Below, in pieces: positions 1 to 8,654 of a stretch of 64,000 bases of DNA (position 1 is the first letter of the stretch; each line of letters starts with the position of its first letter). The notes beneath the pieces are model-generated. The model was not told the DNA's origin and made no database searches. It was given only the letters and a program-made list of their open reading frames with translations. The translations under genes and the position numbers were made by a program. Origin of the DNA: Deltaproteobacteria bacterium (GTDB lineage Bacteria > Myxococcota_A > Polyangia > JAAYKL01); assembly GCA_030595125.1 (NCBI GenBank), contig JAUVDV010000006.1, forward strand, positions 24,708-88,707, in the 5' to 3' direction.

Positions 1-299
1 TGGAGTGGCTCGGCCTGGTCCGGAGGCATGTAGCTAACTGCCGATGGATAAGCTCCTACTTGACCATAATTATTTCCACCCCAGCACTTCACCCCACCCG
101 CGGCGGTGAGGGCGCAAGTATGCTCGCTTCCTGCGGCGCAGGCCACGGCTATCCGGGAGAGGGGATCTTCCCCCGTGTCGGTGTCGCCTCCGTCGTCGTC
201 GCCCGCGTCCGTATTCCCCCCGTCGGGTTTCCCCTTGGCACCGGAGCAGGAGATCGCCGCCGCGAGAAGTAAAAGAAGCAATGTGGATTGTGTTTTCAT
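1..299 (-). CDS. RCC1-repeat lipoprotein, 5' part only (runs off left edge)
   Basis: The frame opens with ATG at 299-297 and stays open to base 1, so only the first 99 codons are present. It begins MKTQSTLLLLLLAAAISC, a classic lipoprotein signal with the lipobox A-I-S-C near residue 18. A Gly/Asp-rich linker (DDDGGDTDTGED) follows. Next comes an RCC1-type blade motif, with HTCALTAAGGVKCWGGN near residues 60-76; this pattern is typical of bacterial RCC1-repeat beta-propellers. A purine-rich GAAGAAGAA precedes the start. It lies 12 bp downstream of the metalloprotease stop on the same strand, so the two may be co-transcribed. Predicted location is the outer membrane or cell surface. The ligand or partner is unknown. 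Confidence 0.75.
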   Translation of the reverse strand, partial: MKTQSTLLLLLLAAAISCSGAKGKPDGGNTDAGDDDGGDTDTGEDPLSRIAVACAAGSEHTCALTAAGGVKCWGGNNYGQVGAYPSAVSYMPPDQAEPL

Positions 300-311
300 T
301 TCTTCTTCATT

Positions 312-3300
312 TTACATCGACAATCCCCGCGCGAAAACTGGAATGAAATTTCCCGAACCCCCAACGTGTCCCAGAGATCCGTATTGGCTGACAAAGAAAT
401 CCGCCGGGAAAAGAGGCCAGACTATCATGCTCGCCGTCTTTGTCGGCTGAAGGTCTATTTCGGTGTTTATTCTTACGTGTGAAAAGAGCCTCTGCGGCCC
501 GTCGAAAGACGCCGGGAACGCAAGCCCCGCCGCCATCGCGTCGTAGGTGATCGCCTCGGCGTCAATATCTTCAAATGCCACATAAAATACATCATGATTG
601 TTACCGGCCGGACGGTAGAGAACGTAGACCCTGGTGACAGGCGCGATTGGACTTCCGGCCGGGATGGTAACCATGCGAGGCGAGGCGCTCAATGAGACAT
701 CCACTCCCACACCCTCCGGTTCCGCAGCGGGTTTGAGCTTGCGCTTCCAGTCGCCCATCGGAGCGAGGTTGAAGTTGGCTTTCTTGAAGACCACGCACGA
801 CATCCGTCCGACCTCCTGGCCGTATCTGAAGTCCGTACATGCGACCACGTTATCCCGTACTATCTGCACCATGGGGCTTAAATCCGTGATGGTTTCTCCA
901 ACCGTAGCGAGGCCGGGAGTGTACTTCGCTTTGCCGATCTGGTGATCAATAGAAGTGAAGGGATCGTCGGTCGCGCCGTACTCTCGAACGATTGCTGCCC
1001 GGACGCCTCCACCATATTCGGTAGCTCCCAAAAACGACACCGCCACGGTGCTCACGTTGAGTAACGGGATGGAGAATACCGACCCGTCGTCCCCTGGACC
1101 GGGATCCGGCGCTGGCAGCGGCGGCGGCTGCCAGTTCGAGAACTCCATCGCGACGGGGGCGGGCGAATCGGCCAGCGTGGAGAGGAAGGCTATTGTGTTG
1201 GGCAGCACGGTCGCCAGGTCGGTGAGCGCCTGCGGGTTGGATACGGCAGCATTGGCCAGACCTCTATTCAGCGCTCTTTTTTGCAACGAGAAGGAGCCTT
1301 CCGCGCTCGAAGGCGCGTGCTCGGACCGCCATGTAGGCATGCGGGAGACACCGAGCCCGTCGGTATCGGTCAGCACACCGAGGCCGTTGAAGAAGTTGCC
1401 GTAGTCTCCAGGAGGAGGAAGCGGAGACTGCGCCGCCGCCGCCCCTTGCAGCACGGGCTGCTGCTGTATGTCGTCGAGGGTGAAGCCTAGGGACTCCAGC
1501 ATTGTTATTGTCATCGCCTCCGCCGGGTTGATGACGCTCATCCATTCTCCGATGAACCAATAGTCATAGCCCGGCTCCGGGTGGTCTATCTCGTGGAAAT
1601 CGAGCGGGTGCGCAATGTATCCCCGGTCTACCAACGTGGAGCGCAACGCCCCGTGAATCTCGGTTTCATCGTCGTAGACGACCTCGCTCCAAGTGCCGCA
1701 CGGATTGTAAAGTTGATCACCGTCGCCCGTCGCCGTGTGTGGATTCAGCGTCGCGTAGGCCATGTGACCGTATTGTGAGGTAGGCTGATCGTACTGGCTC
1801 CACGCGACCCATATTCGATCGCCCAGGTTGACGGCGGTGGGCGCGAATCCGGAGATGGCAGTGGTGGGCGCGGTATCGTCCGGCAACGTAAATTCCGGAA
1901 GCTCGCACTCGGCGATCTTGTTCCAGCCGCTGCCCGTGCCGCTCATCTCCAAAACCGAATAACTCAGCGGTCTGGGAAAATCGTGTGTCCCCCACGTTCC
2001 GGAGCTTTCGTTCGCCCTTGTAAACAGGTACAGCCGTTGGTGGTTCACGTCGGCGAACCAGGTCACCGCCTCCATGTCGCTTGGAGCGCTGGACGGACCG
2101 GCGTAGAAAGCATCTCCCGCATCAAGGAACACGCGAGTATCGCGGAGGGATTCTTGTATTCTATCCCTTTGCGTGGGTGAAAACCCCGAACCGTACTCGG
2201 CCACATAATCGACTTTGGCGGCCCAATCATTGTAGGTCTCGAGTTGAGAGCCGCTGTAGATGGACTGAAGCAGGTCGCGCTGTTTCTCGGCCGATTCTTT
2301 TTCAGGGTAGGTTTCCTCATAGGAGTAGTAAAACGAATATAGGGCGCTCTCAAAACCGGACAGATCCCAGAAGAATCGGTTGTGGATGCCGTTGTCGGTG
2401 TGGGAGACGCCGTATCCCGATCCGCATTTGCAGGTGGTGCCTGAAGAGGGATTGAGTGATTGGCAGTATGCAAACCTATAATCATCATCTAAATGGTTTC
2501 CAGTTTCAGACTGCTCCCAAACATCCCACTGGAATTGGTATCCAGAGCTGGGCGAGATCTCTCCGCCCTGGACGAGCTGATCGAAGGTCTCGGCGCCTCG
2601 GCCGTGGCCGTGGTTCTTGTTGTTGGGTTCCGCGAAAGAGCGCCACATGTTTTCGGCGTAGTCGGCTTCTGATGGGTTAAAATGCAGTTCCTCAATGGCA
2701 CTACACCTGGTCGCTTGTCCGACGGCATGAACCTGGATGTTCTGGTGCGTGTAGCTAAGCATCGAATTGTCCCAGGTGTTGAAGAAAGGGTGATCGACCT
2801 CGTACATCCAGTCATCGTCCGGCATGGGGGCACCGTCGCAGTAGTAGCCGATCTCCTCCGGACAATCCGAATCCCCGTGTAGTGATTCGTAACGATATAG
2901 AGCGTTCCATATCATACCGAACGCGTCGGCTCGGCCTTCCTCGAGGCCCCAATCAGGAAGAGTGTCGACTGCGGTGGCTGGTTTCGTCTGGTATCCGATG
3001 GATGAATCGCCGGTTCTATGACCGAACTCGTGAGCCAGGGTTGTGGTGTAGAAAGCTCCTTCTACGAAATAGAGGTCCCCTGTGTCGTTGCGGTAGAACG
3101 CTATTGTCTGGCCTCCCATCTTCGCCTTGGAGTAAAATCTCAAGGGGTATGAGTTAGTACCCATGACGTCAGTGTCGGAAAGTCCTGCATCCTCGAGATA
3201 TTCCCAGATCAGCTCTTCGGCGAGATAGGCCACGGGCTGAAGTTGCTCACGTTCGAACAGTTCCAAATACGAGTTGGCCGATGAAGGTTGATCCCAGTCG

Positions 3301-4748
3301 TTGCTGTCGGGAGCCCAGTCGTTGCCATCGTCATCGCCGCCGTCCCAGACTTTAATGGTGGAGTAGTGCTGATCGGCTGAAGGGTCAAGCCCGCTGAGAA
3401 GGCAAATCCCGCCGTTACAGACATAAGCCTCATCATATCCAACATCTACATGGTGAATTATCACGTGATGATCATCTGGGCTGGTGTCGGGAAGAACGTC
3501 GTAGTAATGCGGCCAGCTCCAATCCAGCATGTGCTTCTCAAGGACATATCCGGTTATGGCGTCAACGCGAAACGCGCCGATTTGCAGACCGGTGTCCGTG
3601 TCGATAGCGGCGATTTCATACACCAACATGCTGGCGGTTCTGTCGTCCAATCCTCTTACTATAAAGATTTCGTTTTTCGTAGCGCCTACGTTTTGCACGC
3701 CCTCAAACGATGCTATGGCCCGGGTTGCCTCGTCAATGGTAATATCCGGGGTGGTGCCGTGGGAGATGGATGGAAGCAGAGAATTTCCAATCTCCACTAT
3801 CTCCATGCTGCCGTTGACCGTGACGTAAAGGTCACCGTTTATCACTCTCACTCCGTTGAAGGTCTGCCGGTAGATCACAACCTCGCTGTCGGTATTCGCG
3901 TCCGGTCTGACTGACGATACAAGGTCGCCATAATCTGCATCCAGACCGAGAACCAGCTCGCCGAAGTCATCCACAAAATCGTCCGCCATTTCCTGCGCGT
4001 CGGCAGGCGCGGATGCCAGGCCCAGCATATCCGAAGTCAACGGAGCGCCGATAGCGAGACGAAGCGCACCGTCGTCGTGAAAAGAAAATGTAGAGCTGCC
4101 CGGCACCTGCCCGTACCAAGAATGCCGCGCGATCTCCTCCGCGCGGTCGGCGAAGGACATGGCCGCGAGCTCGTCCGCCGTTTTCTGTCTATGAGCGTTC
4201 GCCCACGACTGAACGAGATACCCCGCGCATTCAGCGTCGGAGATCCCCATGGTGGAGCAGTCCCTGCAATCCGCCGGACACTCCCAGGGTGTCTCGTGCT
4301 CGCCGCAGATCCCGTCGCCGCAGTTTGCGCAGAAGTACAGGCCGCAATCTTCACCGGGAACGCAGCCGGTCATCGCCGTGAGACCGTCGCAGCAAAGATC
4401 GGGATCGCCCGTGGCGCCGCCTTCCCACATGCACTCGATACACACCATCCCGGGTCCCGGAGTCAGATCGTTGCAGGTTTGACTCGACGGGCAGTCCATG
4501 TCATCGACGCAGGGGATCTCGCACGTCTCGGTCGGAACTCCATCCGAATCGTCGTATGCCAGGCAGGTGAGAGACACGTAGCATGCAGTTGCGCTACAGT
4601 CTTCGTGCTGTTCGGCACATGTCTTACAACCGATACCAACGCCCAGCAGCATCAACAGAAGAACCGGAACGCGCCACCTGCTGGAAAGAAGACGGGGAAA
4701 AAGGCCTGCCAAAAATCCATCCTTGTCATTGCGTCGAGGGGATCTCAT
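312..4748 (-). CDS. secreted Cys-rich zinc metalloprotease (thermolysin/fungalysin-like)
   Basis: A 1478-residue secreted protein. The N-terminal hydrophobic segment ends at GIGC (Cys41), so it is probably a lipoprotein, although Gly at -3 is not ideal. Residues 41-165 are Cys-rich and include a CGDGICGEHETPWECPADC module. Residues about 250-400 resemble the FTP/PepSY inhibitory propeptide of M4/M36 peptidases (QTFNGVRVINGDLYV). The zinc site is HEFGH at 573-577, with a downstream EEGRAD supplying the likely third ligand Glu604 and Asp608, as in gluzincins. The roughly 600-residue C-terminal half has no recognisable domain and may bind substrate. AAGGAG lies 6 bp before the ATG. A fungalysin/thermolysin-type endopeptidase is well supported; its substrate is unknown. 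Confidence 0.8.
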   Translation of the reverse strand: MRSPRRNDKDGFLAGLFPRLLSSRWRVPVLLLMLLGVGIGCKTCAEQHEDCSATACYVSLTCLAYDDSDGVPTETCEIPCVDDMDCPSSQTCNDLTPGPGMVCIECMWEGGATGDPDLCCDGLTAMTGCVPGEDCGLYFCANCGDGICGEHETPWECPADCRDCSTMGISDAECAGYLVQSWANAHRQKTADELAAMSFADRAEEIARHSWYGQVPGSSTFSFHDDGALRLAIGAPLTSDMLGLASAPADAQEMADDFVDDFGELVLGLDADYGDLVSSVRPDANTDSEVVIYRQTFNGVRVINGDLYVTVNGSMEIVEIGNSLLPSISHGTTPDITIDEATRAIASFEGVQNVGATKNEIFIVRGLDDRTASMLVYEIAAIDTDTGLQIGAFRVDAITGYVLEKHMLDWSWPHYYDVLPDTSPDDHHVIIHHVDVGYDEAYVCNGGICLLSGLDPSADQHYSTIKVWDGGDDDGNDWAPDSNDWDQPSSANSYLELFEREQLQPVAYLAEELIWEYLEDAGLSDTDVMGTNSYPLRFYSKAKMGGQTIAFYRNDTGDLYFVEGAFYTTTLAHEFGHRTGDSSIGYQTKPATAVDTLPDWGLEEGRADAFGMIWNALYRYESLHGDSDCPEEIGYYCDGAPMPDDDWMYEVDHPFFNTWDNSMLSYTHQNIQVHAVGQATRCSAIEELHFNPSEADYAENMWRSFAEPNNKNHGHGRGAETFDQLVQGGEISPSSGYQFQWDVWEQSETGNHLDDDYRFAYCQSLNPSSGTTCKCGSGYGVSHTDNGIHNRFFWDLSGFESALYSFYYSYEETYPEKESAEKQRDLLQSIYSGSQLETYNDWAAKVDYVAEYGSGFSPTQRDRIQESLRDTRVFLDAGDAFYAGPSSAPSDMEAVTWFADVNHQRLYLFTRANESSGTWGTHDFPRPLSYSVLEMSGTGSGWNKIAECELPEFTLPDDTAPTTAISGFAPTAVNLGDRIWVAWSQYDQPTSQYGHMAYATLNPHTATGDGDQLYNPCGTWSEVVYDDETEIHGALRSTLVDRGYIAHPLDFHEIDHPEPGYDYWFIGEWMSVINPAEAMTITMLESLGFTLDDIQQQPVLQGAAAAQSPLPPPGDYGNFFNGLGVLTDTDGLGVSRMPTWRSEHAPSSAEGSFSLQKRALNRGLANAAVSNPQALTDLATVLPNTIAFLSTLADSPAPVAMEFSNWQPPPLPAPDPGPGDDGSVFSIPLLNVSTVAVSFLGATEYGGGVRAAIVREYGATDDPFTSIDHQIGKAKYTPGLATVGETITDLSPMVQIVRDNVVACTDFRYGQEVGRMSCVVFKKANFNLAPMGDWKRKLKPAAEPEGVGVDVSLSASPRMVTIPAGSPIAPVTRVYVLYRPAGNNHDVFYVAFEDIDAEAITYDAMAAGLAFPASFDGPQRLFSHVRINTEIDLQPTKTASMIVWPLFPADFFVSQYGSLGHVGGSGNFIPVFARGLSM

Positions 4749-5038
4749 GGTGCGCTCCTTTTTTCTTTAGTTTTTCGCTGAATTGAAATCATACCCGATT
4801 CTTCACATGTGTGGGGAACAATTCGTTGGTGACATTCTGAGCTGGTTTCTCACACGCCGACGCAGTTCAACTGGTGGTCAAGATCGGCGACGCCCGGCGG
4901 GCTATGCGGGCGTAATTCCACCCTGACAACTTAAAGGTCACCTAACTTGACTACTATCCCGATAGCGTGTTTGATTTTTCGCCGAAGCTGACAATCAAGA
5001 AATTCCAGAAACCATCCATCAACAAGGAGGAAACCACA
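4749..5038. other. divergent intergenic region
   Basis: This non-coding stretch separates the leftward protease from the rightward 5039 gene. It holds the protease ribosome site, a CACATGTG palindrome at 4804-4811, a short inverted repeat (ACGCCC at 4890-4895 and GGGCGT at 4908-4913) and the promoter described separately. No small gene is visible. Confidence 0.6.
4947..4975 (+). promoter_or_regulatory. candidate sigma-70 promoter
   Basis: TTGACT (4947-4952) and TTTGAT (4970-4975) are separated by 17 bp. Transcription would start near 4982, between an upstream in-frame ATG at 4967 and the AAGGAGG-preceded ATG at 5039. This supports 5039 as the real start. Found by eye only. Confidence 0.4.
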
Positions 5039-5794
5039 ATGGATCAAGGCGCAGAAAAGTCCTACAAGAACCTCTACGATTTCCTAATGGCCTTACCCAA
5101 GGACGCTCTGGTGTACTGCAACATGCCGCTGGAGATTTCCACGGCAGAGGGGATCCAGCTGGCGATCGTGGCCGCTGAAGATCGCGAGGCGCTTCTTGAC
5201 GCCGGGATCGATCCTGAACACGTCGATAGCCTCAAGGACCGCGCGGGTGCCTTCGCGTTCGCAGCCGCAAATTACCAGCTCATCGTCGATTCCGATCCGA
5301 AGGCGAGCAAGTTGTGGAAGGAGTACTCTCCCGCCGGGCATGCAGTGCAGAATTACCTTATCAAGCATTATGCCTTTGCATTTCGCAAGGACGAGGAACT
5401 GACGAAGACCGTGGACAAGATCAAAGAGGGCCGGGGAGACAAGGATATGCTCCTCGATCTCCTGACGCTCAACATTCTCGGCAAGGACAATCTAGATCCG
5501 CTGTCCCAGATGAAGATGTTCGACAAGTCGAAAATAGACGAAGCGAAGGAACTTCACGAAAGACTGAGCGACCTCTACGCGCGCTTCACGATCGACCCCA
5601 AGAAGGTAAGCGAGGCGAAAGTCATGCTCGATCGCGCCTATACCTACTTCAAGCTGGCAGCCGACGAAGTAAAAGACCACGGGACATTCGTTTTCGAGGG
5701 AACCGACCGTCATCGGTCGTACGTCAGCGATTATCACAGCGGTCTTGGGAAAATGAGCGCCAAAGCCCAGTCGGGCAGCACCCCTCAGCCATAA
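5039..5794 (+). CDS. hypothetical helical protein, 251 aa
   Basis: I do not recognise this protein. ATG 5039 is chosen because AAGGAGG stands 8 bp upstream; a longer frame from 4967 would overlap the promoter. The protein is soluble, charged and apparently almost entirely alpha-helical. It has a single Cys, no signal peptide and no membrane segment. Its C-terminal half has Lys/Glu-rich amphipathic helices (residues about 125-220) and an unstructured tail rich in Ser, Ala, Gln and Pro. It is monocistronic and followed directly by the 21-bp repeat array. A structural or regulatory role is possible, but nothing in the sequence fixes a function. Confidence 0.7.
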   Translation: MDQGAEKSYKNLYDFLMALPKDALVYCNMPLEISTAEGIQLAIVAAEDREALLDAGIDPEHVDSLKDRAGAFAFAAANYQLIVDSDPKASKLWKEYSPAGHAVQNYLIKHYAFAFRKDEELTKTVDKIKEGRGDKDMLLDLLTLNILGKDNLDPLSQMKMFDKSKIDEAKELHERLSDLYARFTIDPKKVSEAKVMLDRAYTYFKLAADEVKDHGTFVFEGTDRHRSYVSDYHSGLGKMSAKAQSGSTPQP

Positions 5795-6035
5795 AAAGCG
5801 GCCTTCCAACATAACCAAGCGGCTTCCGACCAAAAACAACCGGCTTTTCGTCAAAAACGGGCGGCTTCGCCAGGAAAATGACCGGCTCCGGGTGGAAAAC
5901 GGCCGGCTTTTTCTAAGAAATGGCCAGCTCCTGCTGAGAAACGGGCGGCTTTTCGTTGGAAACAGGCGGCTCAACATCGAAAATGACCGGCTTGGGATAA
6001 AAATACCGGCCTTTGGTGAGAAAAGCGGCTCTTTT
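5795..6035. repeat. 21-bp tandem repeat array, about 12 degenerate units
   Basis: The units resemble AAAACGGCCGGCTTTTCGT. The central GGC (AGC in one unit) falls at 5800, 5821, 5842, 5863, 5884, 5905, 5926, 5947, 5968 and 5989, exactly 21 bp apart ten times, then at 6008 and 6027 (19 bp apart). Each unit has an A-run before the GGC and often a T-run after it, so most units have weak dyad symmetry. At 21 bp, A-tracts recur every two helical turns, which is the phasing expected for curved DNA. Unit sequences vary while the period is kept. Confidence 0.85.
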
Positions 6036-6166
6036 TGATTGGAATATTCAAGCGTGCATGGAATTGCCCCTGATCGACTGAAATTTGGACCGGCCATCAC
6101 CTGTTGATTCTGCCTTCATCGCAGTCTATTATTTCGTAGTCCACTTCACATCAAACGGGGGGTCTC
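6036..6166. other. gap upstream of the receiver gene
   Basis: This AT-richer spacer lies between the repeat array and the TTG start at 6167. The only element I can support is the G-run GGGGGG at 6157-6162, a probable ribosome binding site. I see no further gene and no convincing terminator. Confidence 0.4.
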
Positions 6167-6553
6167 TTGCCTACAAATGACCACAACCCATTGTCGGAGC
6201 GCGATACGCTCCTGGTTGTCGACGACGAGCCTCGTATTTGTAAGCACATAGCGCGATTGCTGGAAAAGTCATTCGACAGCGTTCGCACCGCCACGTCACA
6301 GAGTGAAGCGGAACAGGTTCTTGGCGAGGCGCGTGTCACACATCTGATCTGCGACTACAATCTGGGAGATGATTCGCCGTTGGGCACCGAGCTGATCTCG
6401 GAGTGGCGCGGTAGATTTCCGTCGATCGGCCTGGCCGTGTTGTTCACCGCATCGGCCGGGTTCCATATATCGACCTTGCCGGGCGTCGACAGGGTCTTTT
6501 TCAAACCGGGGGACATTCCCGAGATGATCGCAATGTTTTCCGGACGGGAGTAG
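6167..6553 (+). CDS. stand-alone response-regulator receiver domain
   Basis: A 128-residue CheY-like protein with all expected residues: acidic pair Asp19-Asp20 (VVDDEP), phosphoacceptor Asp63 (LICDYNL), Thr94 (LFTAS) and Lys113 (FFKPG). There is no output domain, so it would act by protein interaction or as a phosphorelay intermediate. The start is TTG, 4 bp after a GGGGGG run; no in-frame ATG precedes the receiver fold. No histidine kinase gene is nearby, so the cognate kinase is encoded elsewhere. It converges on ftsQ with a 50-bp gap. A link to division is possible from position alone. Confidence 0.85.
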   Translation: MPTNDHNPLSERDTLLVVDDEPRICKHIARLLEKSFDSVRTATSQSEAEQVLGEARVTHLICDYNLGDDSPLGTELISEWRGRFPSIGLAVLFTASAGFHISTLPGVDRVFFKPGDIPEMIAMFSGRE

Positions 6554-6603
6554 GCGGATGACCTTTCTTGCAACGTCCAACAATTGAGCTGATTTGCCTC
6601 GCG

Positions 6604-7563
6604 TCAATTAGCGCTTGAGATCTGCACGTCGGCTTGCTTCGTCGGGGTCGATTTGGGCTTGACCTTGACCGTTACACGATCGGGTCTTACTTCGTTGTCG
6701 AAGAACACTATCGCCGGCCGCTCGCCGTCGCGTCTCATCCTCGAAAGGAGGGTAGACAGCCTCTTGAGCTTGGCGCGATAGGGACCCTTGCCGAAGCGAA
6801 TGTAGAAGGGATCCCGCCCAACTGTCAGGGAAAATCCGCCGTCCACCTCCCAGTGAATCTCGGACAGTGGCGCGGTCCTCTCCAGCCCGGATGATCTGTA
6901 TCTCCTGGCCAGCGAGATGGCGCTCTTGACCACCTCCCGCGTTCCCTCCTCGTCAGTGAACAGCCGCTCCCGGTCGAGTCCCGACAACACAGTCATGGAC
7001 ACCGGATCACCGAGCGTCCATCGCTTGAAAATCCCCCCCGAATCGTCAACCAGATACGGCACGTCAAACAGGACAATCATCTCGGGCTTGCACTCTTCGA
7101 TCTCCATAGTTAACGTTCGGGGTAGCTTTTTGGCCACCGATGCCGAGCAGATCCACGGGTGACTCTTGAGCTTCCTGGCGATGTTCGAAACATCCAGGGA
7201 GAAGATGTTCATCCCTTCCTCTATGCCGCCTGCTTCCTCGACATCCTCATCGGACAGCCTCTGTGCCCCGTCTATGCTCACATCGCGCACCTCGAAGTAG
7301 TCGGAGGTGGTGGCGTGACGGTACGCGGATATCCCGCCCCATACGGTCAACCCGGTCACCGCAACGGCCACTGTAAACCGGAGCACCGTTCCGGCTATCT
7401 GCAGCCCCCTGCCTGTCCCTTCCTTCTTCGCCCCGGGGGCATCTTTTTTCTTGTTTCGGGATCCGTCGTCACCCCGACTCGGCCGCTTTACGTTCCCGGG
7501 AGTGGATCCCGGCCGCCTGCGATTGGGCGCCGATGGGCGCTCGCTCTTGCGAAACAGCCTCAT
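6604..7563 (-). CDS. ftsQ: cell division protein FtsQ
   Basis: A 319-residue bitopic division protein. A long basic cytoplasmic tail (about 55 residues, Lys/Arg-rich) precedes one membrane segment (about 58-80). A periplasmic POTRA domain follows, starting at YFEVRDVSIDGAQRL, and then the FtsQ beta domain. FtsQ bridges FtsL/FtsB and FtsA/FtsN in the divisome. Its ATG overlaps the murG stop by 4 bp (ATGA), so it is translationally coupled as the last gene of the dcw cluster. ftsA and ftsZ, which usually follow ftsQ, are missing here. The C-terminus is rich in Lys/Thr. Confidence 0.9.
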   Translation of the reverse strand: MRLFRKSERPSAPNRRRPGSTPGNVKRPSRGDDGSRNKKKDAPGAKKEGTGRGLQIAGTVLRFTVAVAVTGLTVWGGISAYRHATTSDYFEVRDVSIDGAQRLSDEDVEEAGGIEEGMNIFSLDVSNIARKLKSHPWICSASVAKKLPRTLTMEIEECKPEMIVLFDVPYLVDDSGGIFKRWTLGDPVSMTVLSGLDRERLFTDEEGTREVVKSAISLARRYRSSGLERTAPLSEIHWEVDGGFSLTVGRDPFYIRFGKGPYRAKLKRLSTLLSRMRRDGERPAIVFFDNEVRPDRVTVKVKPKSTPTKQADVQISSAN

Positions 7564-8654
7564 GCGTCCCTCTTCGCGATCTTCATCAGCCCATCGACCA
7601 CCCGCCTGGCCGCGTCTGGTCGCCCCAACCCCAGGGAGGCCTTCGCCGCCCGCTGTCGGTAGTCGTTGTCCCTGACGAATCGACTTATTGCATCCGCCAG
7701 TTCCTGCGGCGTCGTCTCTTTTTCCTTGAAGATGACAGCTGCCCCCGCAGCGCTCATGGGCGCCGCATTCTTTTCCTGCTGGAGATCCGCGTGATGCGGA
7801 TATGGAAGAAACACCGCCGGCAACCCCATCACGGTCAGTTCACTCACGGTTGTGGCGCCTGCTCGCGCGACGACCAGATCCGTGTCCAAAAACGCCGAGG
7901 CTGTATCGTCGATGAAGTCAACAACCTCGACTGATACCTCCGCCCGCTCATACTCGTTTTTAACCTGATCGGCGCGTCCCTTTGAGCACTGGTGCAGCAC
8001 TTGTACTTCCCCACCAAGCTGGGCAATGGACATCGCCTCCGGGATCATTTGATCAATTGCGCGCGCACCCTGACTACCTCCCATCACCAGCACCCTGACC
8101 TTTCCCTGGCCGCGCACCCTGGGCTTGCGCGCCGCCTCAAGGATCGATCTCTTCACGGGATTACCGGTCAACTCCACTCTTTTCGCGGGGAACGCACGCA
8201 TGGTGCTCTCGTATGAAACAAAGGCGCGCCTCACCATCCTTGCGAGAATCTTGTTGGAGAGCCCCACGGTGGCGTTCTGTTCCAGAAGGGCGGTTGGTAT
8301 CCCCATCAACTTGGCGCCGAGTACCACCGGCCCGGCAACGAACCCCCCCACGCCGATCACTACGTTGGGGCAAAGGCTCTTGAGCAGTTTCATGGAACTG
8401 ATCACCGATACAGGCGCATGAGCGAGCCCCTTGACCTTCCTGCCTACTCCACCTCCAGCAAGCGGCTTCACCTTGATGAAGTCGATTCGGTATCCCGCGC
8501 CCGGAACGAGCCTGGCCTCAATTCTGTCGCTGGTCCCGACAAAGCCCACCTCGTTGCCGCGATTCGCCGCCTCGTCCGCGATGGCTATGGCCGGAATAAC
8601 GTGGCCGCCCGTACCGCCACCCGCCAGAATGATCTTCAGGCCATGATCATTCAT
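7560..8654 (-). CDS. murG: undecaprenyl-PP-MurNAc-pentapeptide GlcNAc transferase MurG
   Basis: A 364-residue GT28-family enzyme that adds GlcNAc to lipid I to make lipid II at the inner face of the cytoplasmic membrane. The N-terminal glycine-rich loop GGGTGGHVIPA, the LLEQNA segment, the GGSQGARAID motif of the UDP-GlcNAc domain and the C-terminal LPYPHHADLQQ region are all present. The start overlaps the ftsW stop by one base (TGATG). Length is normal for the family. murC and murB, which commonly follow murG, are absent; ftsQ follows directly. Confidence 0.95.
   Translation of the reverse strand: MNDHGLKIILAGGGTGGHVIPAIAIADEAANRGNEVGFVGTSDRIEARLVPGAGYRIDFIKVKPLAGGGVGRKVKGLAHAPVSVISSMKLLKSLCPNVVIGVGGFVAGPVVLGAKLMGIPTALLEQNATVGLSNKILARMVRRAFVSYESTMRAFPAKRVELTGNPVKRSILEAARKPRVRGQGKVRVLVMGGSQGARAIDQMIPEAMSIAQLGGEVQVLHQCSKGRADQVKNEYERAEVSVEVVDFIDDTASAFLDTDLVVARAGATTVSELTVMGLPAVFLPYPHHADLQQEKNAAPMSAAGAAVIFKEKETTPQELADAISRFVRDNDYRQRAAKASLGLGRPDAARRVVDGLMKIAKRDA

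Noticed and set aside
5795..6035. CRISPR array
   Set aside because: Units are contiguous 21-mers with no distinct repeat/spacer alternation, and no cas genes are nearby.
5492..6100. Minus-strand frame across the 21-bp array encoding a heptad-like repeat (SRPFLTK-type)
   Set aside because: A 21-bp period keeps any frame repeating every 7 codons. The frame also runs antisense through the 5039 gene, has no family match and no ribosome site. It is best explained by the DNA repeat.
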